Below are positions 1 to 5,667 of a stretch of 8,504 nt of DNA, piece after piece; within the stretch, counting starts at the first letter, position 1, and each line of letters starts with the position of its first letter. A program made the translations under genes and the position numbers. The notes under the pieces were generated by a model. The model searched no databases. It was given only the letters and a program-made list of their open reading frames with translations, and was not told where the DNA came from. The stretch is from Hyphomicrobiales bacterium (GTDB lineage Bacteria > Pseudomonadota > Alphaproteobacteria > Rhizobiales > Aestuariivirgaceae): the NCBI GenBank assembly GCA_025362535.1, contig JANYGE010000065.1:1-8504 (forward strand), in the 5' to 3' direction.

Positions 1-22
1 ATTTTCTCATGAAGGACGCGCT

Positions 23-296
23 TTGACTGCTTCTATTTTTACCATTCTGTTTTTGCTTTGTTTGAGCTCAAGTTGCCTTACCTGCACCAGAGCCCACAAC
101 TCAGCCTGAACCTGTTGTTGAAGTTATATCGCCGAAGCCTAAGGGCAAGAAACCTGAACCAAAGAAAATTCCGAAGGTTGAGCAGGCCAAGCCCGCGCCT
201 AAAGCTCCCGTAAAGGCGGCTCCCAAAGCCAAGGCCAAAATTGTTGAGCCGCCGCCTAAAAAGCAGGCGGTAAAAAAGCCCGAACCTAAGAAGGCC
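23..296 (+). other. Probable upstream coding part of ftsY, with no usable start and a possible frameshift
   Basis: The ftsY reading frame stays open upstream of its first start codon (GTG at 297) back to a TGA at 63-65. No ATG, GTG or TTG occurs in that frame between 66 and 296. The translated stretch is rich in Pro, Lys and Ala, with PEPKK-like units, and merges smoothly into the same kind of sequence after 297, so it looks coding. A TTG at 23 sits in a different frame behind a good Shine-Dalgarno (AAGGA, 12-16, six-base spacing). It overlaps a TGA at 24-26 that could end an upstream gene. It opens a hydrophobic segment (MTASIFTILFLLCLSSS). Removing one base near 73-74 would join that segment to the ftsY frame. 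The coding nature of 66-296 is fairly well supported; the TTG start and the one-base shift are inference. An assembly error or a non-canonical start are alternatives. Confidence 0.4.
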
Positions 297-1400
297 GTGC
301 CGGTAAAAAAGGCAGCGCCAGCGCCTGTTGCAAAGCCCAAAGTTGAAATCAAGAAGCCTGAGATCAAAAAACCGATTCCAGTGCCACCGCCTCCGCCAAT
401 TGTGGTTGTAGAGGAAACTTATAGCGCGCCACCACCGCCGCCTCCTCTTCTACCACCTGTCGTTCCAGAACCAGCGCCGCAGCGCAGTGGCTGGCTATCT
501 CGGCTCACGCAGGGGCTTTCCAAATCTTCAAAGACCATTACGGGTTCGATCACGGCGATCTTCACCAAGCGCAAGCTGGACAAGGAAACGCTGCAGGAAC
601 TGGAAGATACCTTGATTCAAGCTGATCTTGGCATCACGGTTTCAGAACGCATCATCGCTGCTGTCTCGCATGGACGCTACGACAAAGAAATAGATCCAGA
701 AGAAGTGAAGCAAATTCTGGCGGATGAAGTGGCTAAGGTTTTAAAGCCTGTCGAAGTGCCGTTTAATTTCGCTTCGGAAAAGCCGTTTGTGATTTTGGTA
801 GTGGGTGTGAATGGTTCGGGCAAAACCACCACCATCGGTAAGCTTGGCTCTATTGCGGCCTCCGAAGGCTTTAAGGTGATGTTTGCGGCGTGTGATACAT
901 TCCGTGCGGCTGCGGTTGAGCAATTAACAGTGTGGGGTAAACGCATTGGCGCCACCACCAAGAGTGCAGCAATCGGCGCTGATTCAGCCGGGCTGGCTTT
1001 TGATGCGTTGAAACAAGCGCGTGAAGATGGCACGGATATTCTGTTCATTGATACGGCGGGCCGTTTACAAAACAAAGCCTATCTGATGGATGAACTCGAC
1101 AAGGTGGTGCGGGTTATTAAAAAAATGGATGCTGCTGCACCGCACGCAGTACTTCTGGTGCTCGATGCTACAACTGGGCAAAATGCTTTGGCCCAGGCGG
1201 ATGTGTTCACCAAGGTGGCCGGCGTCACGGGCCTTATTATGACAAAATTAGATGGCACAGCGCGGGGTGGAATTCTCGTTGCTATTGCTGAAAAGTTTAA
1301 ATTGCCGATCCATGCTATTGGAGTGGGCGAGAGCATTGATGATTTGCAGCCTTTTGATGCGCAGGCTTTCGCGCGCGCCATAGCAGGATTTGAAGATTGA
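297..1400 (+). CDS. ftsY: Signal recognition particle receptor FtsY
   Basis: This is the SRP receptor GTPase. It docks ribosome-nascent chain complexes carried by Ffh/4.5S RNA to the SecYEG translocon at the inner membrane. Counting from the GTG at 297 (367 residues), residues 1-62 are a Pro/Lys-rich linker with two proline runs. The helical N domain covers about 65-150. The NG GTPase follows: P-loop GVNGSGKT at 170-177, DTFRAAA at 200-206, DTAGR at 252-256, GQNA at 294-297, TKLDG at 316-320, and the C-terminal GVGESIDDLQPFD signature near 342-354. All GTPase motifs are intact. The start is uncertain: the same frame is open and coding-like back to about 66, so the true protein is probably longer. 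The usual N-terminal A domain is acidic and binds membrane, but here it is basic and proline-rich. Its TGA stop overlaps the ATG of ispZ by one base, suggesting translational coupling. The family assignment is certain; only the 5' end is in doubt. Confidence 0.95.
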   Translation: MPVKKAAPAPVAKPKVEIKKPEIKKPIPVPPPPPIVVVEETYSAPPPPPPLLPPVVPEPAPQRSGWLSRLTQGLSKSSKTITGSITAIFTKRKLDKETLQELEDTLIQADLGITVSERIIAAVSHGRYDKEIDPEEVKQILADEVAKVLKPVEVPFNFASEKPFVILVVGVNGSGKTTTIGKLGSIAASEGFKVMFAACDTFRAAAVEQLTVWGKRIGATTKSAAIGADSAGLAFDALKQAREDGTDILFIDTAGRLQNKAYLMDELDKVVRVIKKMDAAAPHAVLLVLDATTGQNALAQADVFTKVAGVTGLIMTKLDGTARGGILVAIAEKFKLPIHAIGVGESIDDLQPFDAQAFARAIAGFED

Positions 1401-1966
1401 TGAGCCAGATGCGCAAACAGATTTTGGAACTGGGGCCTTTGGTCGTATTCTTTCTGACCAATTGGAAATTCGGAATTTTTTATGGCACTGCGGTGTTTAT
1501 GGTCGCCACTGCAATTTCATTGGTTGCCACCTATATGCTTACCGGAAAGATTGCTAAATTTTTGTTGGCCAGCGCAATTTTTGTCGGCATATTTGGTGGG
1601 CTCACGCTTTATTTGCACAATGATTTTTTTATTAAAATTAAGGTGACGTTGGCAAATCTTTTATTTGCTGGGGCACTGTTTGGTGGGCTTTATTTCAAAC
1701 GTTTGTTCATCAAAGATATTATGGGCCAAGCTATGGAGCTGCCTGATGCGGTTTGGAAATCTCTCACTTTAAGGTGGGGTGGATTTTTTCTCGCTATGGC
1801 GGCTCTCAATGAATATGTCTGGCGGACCTATTCCACCGATACGTGGGTGAGCTTTAAAGCTTTTGGCTTAATGGGGCTTACATTCTTGTTTGCACTTGCG
1901 AATGCGCCCTTCATGGCCAAGCATATGAAAGACGAAACGCCGGAAAAAACTTCCTCCGCAGACTGA
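1400..1966 (+). CDS. ispZ: Inner membrane septation protein (YciB/IspZ family)
   Basis: A 188-residue polytopic membrane protein of the YciB/IspZ (septation protein A) family. The family is linked to cell envelope integrity and division, but its biochemical activity is not settled. Family hallmarks are visible: an N-terminal ELGPLVVFFLTN block (10-21), GLTLYLHND (67-75) followed by IKIKVT, and LNEYVWR with TDTWVSFK (136-153). About five or six hydrophobic segments are seen, roughly at 10-26, 28-48, 53-71, 84-99, 125-143 and 153-172. The tail is short and charged. ATG at 1400 is chosen because it overlaps the ftsY TGA (TGATG). A TTG one codon earlier at 1397 is also possible but less likely. 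Length is close to the usual 180-200. The ftsY-ispZ order is common in alphaproteobacteria. The pair is probably co-transcribed. Confidence 0.93.
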   Translation: MSQMRKQILELGPLVVFFLTNWKFGIFYGTAVFMVATAISLVATYMLTGKIAKFLLASAIFVGIFGGLTLYLHNDFFIKIKVTLANLLFAGALFGGLYFKRLFIKDIMGQAMELPDAVWKSLTLRWGGFFLAMAALNEYVWRTYSTDTWVSFKAFGLMGLTFLFALANAPFMAKHMKDETPEKTSSAD

Positions 1967-2030
1967 TTATCCGTACACGGTTGATTGGCAATTTCATTTG
2001 TCAAGTCTTGCGTTGCGTTAGATTTTGTAT

Positions 2031-2065
2031 CTAGCTTAGGAAGCTGAAAAGTTTTTTGTGTTTTT
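2031..2065 (+). terminator. Weak candidate intrinsic terminator after ispZ
   Basis: A five-base-pair stem (AGCTT at 2033-2037, AAGCT at 2041-2045) with a three-base loop is followed by T6 at 2052-2057 and T5 at 2061-2065. The stem is short and AT-rich, and the T run begins six bases after it, so this is a marginal call. Its position, about 65 bases past the ispZ stop and before marR, is reasonable. Confidence 0.22.
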
Positions 2066-2112
2066 GATTGCCGCGTTTGCAATGACTCGCTAGGACTCTC
2101 CAGCTTTTGAAA

Positions 2113-2146
2113 GGAAGACTAATCTTCCAGATTAACTTTTGGAAGA
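2113..2146. promoter_or_regulatory. Repeated GGAAGA/TCTTCC half-sites upstream of marR, possible operator
   Basis: GGAAGA at 2113-2118 faces TCTTCC at 2123-2128 across a four-base centre. The second half-site, extended to TCTTCCA (2123-2129), is again inverted against TGGAAGA (2140-2146) with a ten-base spacer. Three related half-sites therefore lie within 34 bases, ending 47 bases before the chosen marR ATG. MarR proteins are homodimers that usually bind inverted repeats in their own promoters, so autoregulation is a reasonable inference. Alternatively the repeats could form RNA hairpins in the leader. The remainder of the 1967-2193 gap shows no gene and no promoter I would call with confidence. 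Confidence 0.35.
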
Positions 2147-2183
2147 TGCTGGTAATGTTCAGGGGGCATTGCGAGCGGGGAAC

Positions 2184-2188
2184 AGGGA
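2184..2188 (+). promoter_or_regulatory. Shine-Dalgarno that sets the marR start
   Basis: AGGGA lies five bases upstream of the ATG at 2194. The longer option, a TTG at 2107, would put the inverted half-sites inside the gene and add 29 residues that do not resemble the MarR family. An in-frame ATG at 2155 with GGAAG nine bases upstream is a weaker alternative. Confidence 0.5.
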
Positions 2189-2193
2189 ACGAG

Positions 2194-2694
2194 ATGTCGG
2201 CTCAAAAAGAAACTAAACAATTCGCGCGTTCATTCTCGCATTTATTGAAACGCGCCGTGCAATATTCTGTTCATCTATATATGAACGAAGTGGGAAGCAC
2301 CGGATTAACCCATCGGCAATTCACGGTGCTTTCAGCGGTTGATAGTAATGAGGGTAAAAGCCAAACTGAGTTGGTGAAGGTGACAGGTATTGATCGCTCC
2401 ACACTTGCCGATCTGGTTTCGCGGTTGATGGCGCAAGGCTATTTGCAGCGCCGCCGCACCAAGGAAGATGCGCGCACCAATGCCATTCGCTTAACTCCAG
2501 TGGGCAAGAAAATGTTGAAGTCCGCCCAGACAGGCGCTGAAGATATTGACAAGACCATGCTTGCAGCATTTTCCGCAGTTGATCGGCGCACAGTGATGGA
2601 ATGTCTCACGGTGTTAGCCGCTGAGATGGACAAGGTTGATGATAAGGCACCGGAGACTGAAACTGGAAAAGTGAAACTGCGCCGGAAGGTTTAA
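2194..2694 (+). CDS. MarR-family winged helix-turn-helix transcriptional regulator
   Basis: A 166-residue regulator. The winged helix-turn-helix is clear. The RQFTVLSAV helix (41-49) is followed by the SQTELVKVTGID helix-turn (56-67). The recognition helix DRSTLADLVSRLMAQGYL is at 67-84. The wing has RRRTKEDAR...IRLTPVG (86-104), with the Asp/Arg pair typical of MarR wings. Flanking helices at about 8-32 and 110-146 would form the dimer interface, and the last 20 residues are a charged tail. The ligand and targets cannot be read from sequence. No divergent transporter or stress gene sits beside it, as is common for MarR loci. The nearest genes are ispZ upstream and ccmD, whose stop codon overlaps that of marR. 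Inverted half-sites upstream suggest autoregulation. Family call is firm; the specific role is unknown. Confidence 0.9.
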   Translation: MSAQKETKQFARSFSHLLKRAVQYSVHLYMNEVGSTGLTHRQFTVLSAVDSNEGKSQTELVKVTGIDRSTLADLVSRLMAQGYLQRRRTKEDARTNAIRLTPVGKKMLKSAQTGAEDIDKTMLAAFSAVDRRTVMECLTVLAAEMDKVDDKAPETETGKVKLRRKV

Positions 2695-2831
2695 TCGCGG
2701 CCTAAGTCTTTCAGTTTTTTTGCGAGCTTCTTGTCACGCAGAACCAAATAGAATGCGAGACCCATGAGGCACAGGCCAGTTAAGATGTAGCTGATGATCA
2801 CCACATCAATATGGGCGGCGGAAAAATCCAT
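2691..2831 (-). CDS. ccmD: Heme exporter protein CcmD
   Basis: A 46-residue protein beginning MDFSAAHIDVVIISYIL. It has one transmembrane helix (about 9-31) followed by a strongly basic cytoplasmic tail (RDKKLAKKLKDLGRD). This is the normal size and architecture of CcmD, the small subunit that helps release heme-loaded CcmE from the CcmABC complex. Its ATG overlaps the ccmC stop by one base (TAATG), the tight coupling usual for ccmC-ccmD. CcmD is poorly conserved in sequence, so the call rests on size, topology, charge and position. Its stop codon overlaps the stop of the convergent marR gene: the four bases TTAA at 2691-2694 serve both. No ccmG/dsbE follows it, unlike many alphaproteobacterial clusters. 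Confidence 0.85.
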   Translation of the reverse strand: MDFSAAHIDVVIISYILTGLCLMGLAFYLVLRDKKLAKKLKDLGRD

Positions 2832-3553
2832 TAGTGCTTTCCAATTTCTGTGAGTCGGGCTTGGCGCAATTTGCGGGCCGCAATTTCACTGCGCAGGGAT
2901 AATAAAAGCAACGTGAAAAATAGGGCCGCATAGGCCAGCGCCATGAGAAATAGAGGCAACAGCATAGAACGATCAATTGATGGTCCGCCCATTTTCAGAA
3001 TGCTGGCAGGTTGATGCAGCGTGTTCCACCAATTCACCGAGAATTTTACAATAGGCACGTTAATCACGCCAACAATGGCCACAACACGCGCAATCGCTGC
3101 TGCCCGGTGGGGGTCATCGATGCTATTCCACACAGCGATATAACCTAAATAAAGCAGCATTAGCACAAACATCGACGTGAGCCGTGCATCCCACACCCAC
3201 CAAGTGCCCCACATGGGCTTGCCCCAGAGCGAGCCTGTGGCGAGCGCAAGAAAACAATAGACGGCTCCAATGGGTGCTGCGGATTTTGCGGCTGCATCAG
3301 CTAAAGGGTGGCGAAAAATAATGGCGATAGCGCTGAAGAATGCCATGCCCACATAAATGAAAAGCGCCCAAGATGCCGCTGGCACATGAATATACATAAT
3401 GCGAACAGTTTCACCTTGGCGCGCATCTGGTGGGCTGGTGACAAGGCCTGTGTAAAGGCCCGCTGCAAACAGTAAGACAGTGGCAGCAATCAGCCATGGC
3501 AAGGCGGCATTTGCCAGTTTCAGAAATAATGTTGGATTGGCAAATCTTTGCAT
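2831..3553 (-). CDS. ccmC: Heme exporter / heme-handling protein CcmC
   Basis: A 240-residue inner membrane protein of the heme handling protein family. It presents heme on the periplasmic side and attaches it to the chaperone CcmE during system I cytochrome c maturation. The tryptophan-rich WWD signature is intact (WGTWWVWDAR, 115-124). The two conserved periplasmic histidines expected to ligate heme are present, H56 in MYIHVPAASWA and H180 in WWNTLHQPAS. Six hydrophobic segments are visible, at about 18-38, 61-80, 92-110, 126-143, 154-170 and 197-221. The ATG at 3553 lies nine bases after the ccmB stop, with AAGGA overlapping that stop as ribosome binding site. Length matches the family. 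The gene lies in a ccmABCD block, so the assignment is secure. Confidence 0.96.
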   Translation of the reverse strand: MQRFANPTLFLKLANAALPWLIAATVLLFAAGLYTGLVTSPPDARQGETVRIMYIHVPAASWALFIYVGMAFFSAIAIIFRHPLADAAAKSAAPIGAVYCFLALATGSLWGKPMWGTWWVWDARLTSMFVLMLLYLGYIAVWNSIDDPHRAAAIARVVAIVGVINVPIVKFSVNWWNTLHQPASILKMGGPSIDRSMLLPLFLMALAYAALFFTLLLLSLRSEIAARKLRQARLTEIGKH

Positions 3554-3562
3554 TAGCTGTCC

Positions 3563-4231
3563 TTAGCGCAAATAGGCTTTGAGAGCGGTGGCACTGGCCC
3601 AAGGGGCCACAACCACGCTCATCAGGGTTATAGCACTTAGCACGATTAAGGCGGGGGTTGAACTGCTAGGCCCAAGGCTCGCTGTCGCAGCAGCCACGCC
3701 AAAAATAAGCACCGGAACATAGAGAGGCAAAACCAGCAGCGATACAAGCAGCCCACCTCGGCGCAACCCAGCGGTAACAGCGCCTCCAATGCTGGCCAGC
3801 ATGGAAAGCGCCAATGACCCCAGAATCATCGTGGCCCAGAGGATGGGCAATTGGCTTGTATCAATATTGAGAAGCAGACCCAAAGGGGGTGTTATAAGCG
3901 CCAGAGGCAAGCTTACAGTGAGCCAATGGGCCAAAGCCTTTGTGAAGGTTACAATTTCGAAAGGCATTCTGCTCATGGCCATCACATCAAGCGAGCCATC
4001 TTCAAAATCTTGCTGAAACATGCGGTCAGCGGTGAGCAGAACGGCGAGCAAGAGCGCAAGCCACATCATGCCGGGGGCAATCCGTTGTAGCAAAGCTTGA
4101 TCAGGGCCAAGAGCGAGGGGTACCAGCACCATCACGGCCAGAATAAACCCCAGCGCTGCGCCAAAGCCGCCACCCTGTTTGCGTGCAAGACGTGCATCCC
4201 GTTTGATCAAAGCAAGCATGGCCTGGCGCAT
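3563..4231 (-). CDS. ccmB: Heme exporter membrane subunit CcmB
   Basis: A 222-residue membrane permease partner of the CcmA ATPase. CcmAB uses ATP hydrolysis to release holo-CcmE from CcmC. Family features are the N-terminal LIKRDARLARKQGG stretch (8-21), the conserved cytoplasmic loop DRMFQQDFEDGSLDVM (69-84), and a LLVLPLYVPVLIFG segment near 162-175. About six transmembrane helices are apparent, which is the expected topology. ATG at 4231 is chosen because it overlaps the ccmA TGA by one base (TGATG). A GTG one codon earlier at 4234 would overlap by four and is a possible alternative. The length matches the usual 220 or so residues. The gene is intact and certainly co-expressed with ccmA and ccmC. 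Confidence 0.96.
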   Translation of the reverse strand: MRQAMLALIKRDARLARKQGGGFGAALGFILAVMVLVPLALGPDQALLQRIAPGMMWLALLLAVLLTADRMFQQDFEDGSLDVMAMSRMPFEIVTFTKALAHWLTVSLPLALITPPLGLLLNIDTSQLPILWATMILGSLALSMLASIGGAVTAGLRRGGLLVSLLVLPLYVPVLIFGVAAATASLGPSSSTPALIVLSAITLMSVVVAPWASATALKAYLR

Positions 4232-4836
4232 CACAGCACCGCGCCAAGCTGAAGTGTGCGTGCGGTTTTAAAACCGAGATCGGTGTGGGTCGCGGCCAAC
4301 ACCATGCCGCCTTTTTCCAGATGATGAGTGATCTGATTTTGCAGCATGAGGCGGGATGCAGAATCAAGGCCCACATCGGGTTCATCAAGCAGCCAAACCG
4401 GCCTCTCTGCGCAGCGAAGGCGTGCGAGGGCAAGTCTTCGTTTTTGCCCTGCCGAGAGAAGCAGGGCTTGATCATCGGCGAGTGTTTCAAGATTGAAGGA
4501 AGAAAGTGGAGCTTTTGTACCGCCCAAAAAAGTGGTCCAGAAATCTAAATTTTCCGCCACCGTCAAGGCAGACTTATTGGCATCAACATGACCAATATAA
4601 TGAGCTTGTTCGGCGAGGCTCGCACCAGGCTCACCATTTTCAAGACTGATCGAACCCGTTGTTGGAGCGTTCAGTCCGGCTAGCAAACGCAACAATGATG
4701 ATTTGCCAGAGCCATTGGCTCCGCGAAGTTCAAGCATCTCGCCTGAACTCAATGTGAAACTAAGATTGGAAAACACCAACCGACCGCCGCGTTCACAGGC
4801 AATATTCTCGGCCTTGAGCCGCAACGGCAAGATCAT
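4231..4836 (-). CDS. ccmA: Cytochrome c biogenesis ATP-binding protein CcmA
   Basis: A 201-residue ABC ATPase that energises CcmB in cytochrome c maturation. Walker A is GANGSGKS at 39-46. The ABC signature is LSAGQ at 127-131, directly followed by KRRLALARL. Walker B is VWLLDEP at 147-153, with catalytic Glu152, and the H-loop histidine is H184 in AATHTDLG. The LLAGL and GHVDANK blocks (51-55 and 82-88) resemble CcmA proteins. It is short, with the small C-terminal end typical of CcmA. ATG at 4836 is only three bases after the phbB stop. I see no strong Shine-Dalgarno there, so translation may depend on ribosomes finishing phbB. Being the first ccm gene directly behind phbB is unusual; no separate promoter is visible in the three-base gap, although one inside phbB cannot be excluded. 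Confidence 0.96.
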   Translation of the reverse strand: MILPLRLKAENIACERGGRLVFSNLSFTLSSGEMLELRGANGSGKSSLLRLLAGLNAPTTGSISLENGEPGASLAEQAHYIGHVDANKSALTVAENLDFWTTFLGGTKAPLSSFNLETLADDQALLLSAGQKRRLALARLRCAERPVWLLDEPDVGLDSASRLMLQNQITHHLEKGGMVLAATHTDLGFKTARTLQLGAVL

Positions 4837-4839
4837 GGC

Positions 4840-5565
4840 TTAGACCATATATTGTCCGCCATTGGCGCTGAGGGTTGCCCCCGTGATGAAGCTTGCATCA
4901 TCAGCGGCAAGGAAGGTCACACAGCGGGCGATTTCTTCGGGCTCGCCCAAGCGGCCCATCGGGATCAGCGGCAGAATGCGTTTCTCACGCACCTCTTGCG
5001 GCACGGCCATCACCATTTCGGTGGCAATATAGCCGGGGCAAATGGCGTTCACAGTAATGCCTTTGGCCGCCCCTTCCTGAGCCAGTGATTTTACAAAGCC
5101 GATTTCACCGGCCTTGGCTGCCGCATAATTGGCTTGGCCCATTTGGCCTTTCTGGCCGTTGATCGATGAAATGCAAACAATGCGACCAAAGCCACGGTCG
5201 CGCATACCGCTCCAGATCGGTTGGGTCATATTGAACAAAGAGTTCAAATTGGTGCTCATCACCTCTTGCCATTGTTGCGGGGTCATTTTGTGGAACATCG
5301 CATCGCGGGTGATGCCTGCATTGTTGACCAGAATTTCAACAGGCCCAATCTCGGCCTCAATGGTTTTCAGAGTTGCAGCACAGGTGTCATAGGATGACAC
5401 ATCGCATTTATAAACTGCAATGCCGGTTTCCGCTTTGAAAGCCTTGGCGGCCTCATCATTGCCCGCATAGATGGCTGCCACAGTGCAGCCCTTGGCTTTG
5501 AGAGCTTTTGAAATAGCCGCACCAATACCTCTGGTGCCACCAGTTACCACTGCGATGCGTGTCAT
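4840..5565 (-). CDS. phbB: Acetoacetyl-CoA reductase (NADPH) PhbB/PhaB
   Basis: A 241-residue short-chain dehydrogenase that reduces acetoacetyl-CoA to (R)-3-hydroxybutyryl-CoA, the monomer for polyhydroxybutyrate synthesis, in the cytoplasm. The cofactor-binding TGGTRGIG lies at 8-15, NNAG at 81-84, and the catalytic set is N106, S134, Y147 and K151 (YAAAK). The CPGYI and FITGATLSANGGQYMV blocks (176-180 and 226-241) are typical of the PhbB group. This separates it from FabG, which shares the fold but is less similar at the C-terminus. Length equals the usual 241-246. ATG at 5565 is supported by GGGAGA six bases upstream; a longer reading from 5607 would add 14 atypical residues. It follows phbA after 102 bases and precedes ccmA by three. 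The phbA neighbour strongly supports PhbB over FabG. Confidence 0.94.
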   Translation of the reverse strand: MTRIAVVTGGTRGIGAAISKALKAKGCTVAAIYAGNDEAAKAFKAETGIAVYKCDVSSYDTCAATLKTIEAEIGPVEILVNNAGITRDAMFHKMTPQQWQEVMSTNLNSLFNMTQPIWSGMRDRGFGRIVCISSINGQKGQMGQANYAAAKAGEIGFVKSLAQEGAAKGITVNAICPGYIATEMVMAVPQEVREKRILPLIPMGRLGEPEEIARCVTFLAADDASFITGATLSANGGQYMV

Positions 5566-5571
5566 TTTGCT

Positions 5572-5577
5572 TCTCCC
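5572..5577 (-). promoter_or_regulatory. Shine-Dalgarno that sets the phbB start
   Basis: On the minus strand GGGAGA lies six bases before the ATG at 5565. It fixes the start there rather than at the upstream alternative at 5607, which has no comparable site. Confidence 0.7.
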
Positions 5578-5610
5578 AGTTTTTTGGCAACCATAGTGAA
5601 AAATCAAACC

Positions 5611-5646
5611 ACTGCCAATGAATTGTTAGTTATGCTGTTTGGCAGT
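5611..5646 (-). repeat. Inverted repeat between phbA and phbB
   Basis: ACTGCCAA (5611-5618) and TTGGCAGT (5639-5646) are perfect eight-base inverted arms around a 20-base AT-rich loop, inside the 102-base gap between phbA and phbB. On the transcribed (minus) strand the hairpin is followed within a few bases by a T-rich stretch (TTTGATTTTT). It might act as an mRNA-stabilising or attenuating hairpin, a leaky terminator, or a protein-binding dyad. The long loop makes a strong terminator unlikely. Confidence 0.4.
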
Positions 5647-5667
5647 TTATGGGCTGCAATGCTTGGG

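Noticed and set aside
101..367. Antisense 88-residue open frame rich in Gly, Ala and Phe opposite the ftsY 5' part
   Set aside because: Its composition is the mirror of the Lys/Pro-rich ftsY codons on the other strand, and it has no ribosome binding site or recognisable domain.
677..1075. 132-residue antisense frame inside ftsY
   Set aside because: It lies entirely opposite the conserved GTPase core; its length is explained by codon bias on the sense strand.
1971..1980. Short CCGT/ACGG palindrome just after ispZ
   Set aside because: Four-base arms are expected by chance and no T tract or second copy supports a function.
1828..2082. 84-residue minus-strand frame across the ispZ-marR gap
   Set aside because: No family resemblance, no plausible ribosome binding site, and half of it is antisense to ispZ.
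2107..2193. N-terminal extension of marR from a TTG at 2107
   Set aside because: The added 29 residues are unlike MarR proteins and would place the inverted half-sites inside the gene; ATG at 2194 has its own Shine-Dalgarno.
4101..4490. 129-residue minus-strand frame overlapping ccmA and ccmB
   Set aside because: It is an out-of-frame reading of the ccmA 3' end and ccmB 5' end, both of which are clearly coding in another frame.
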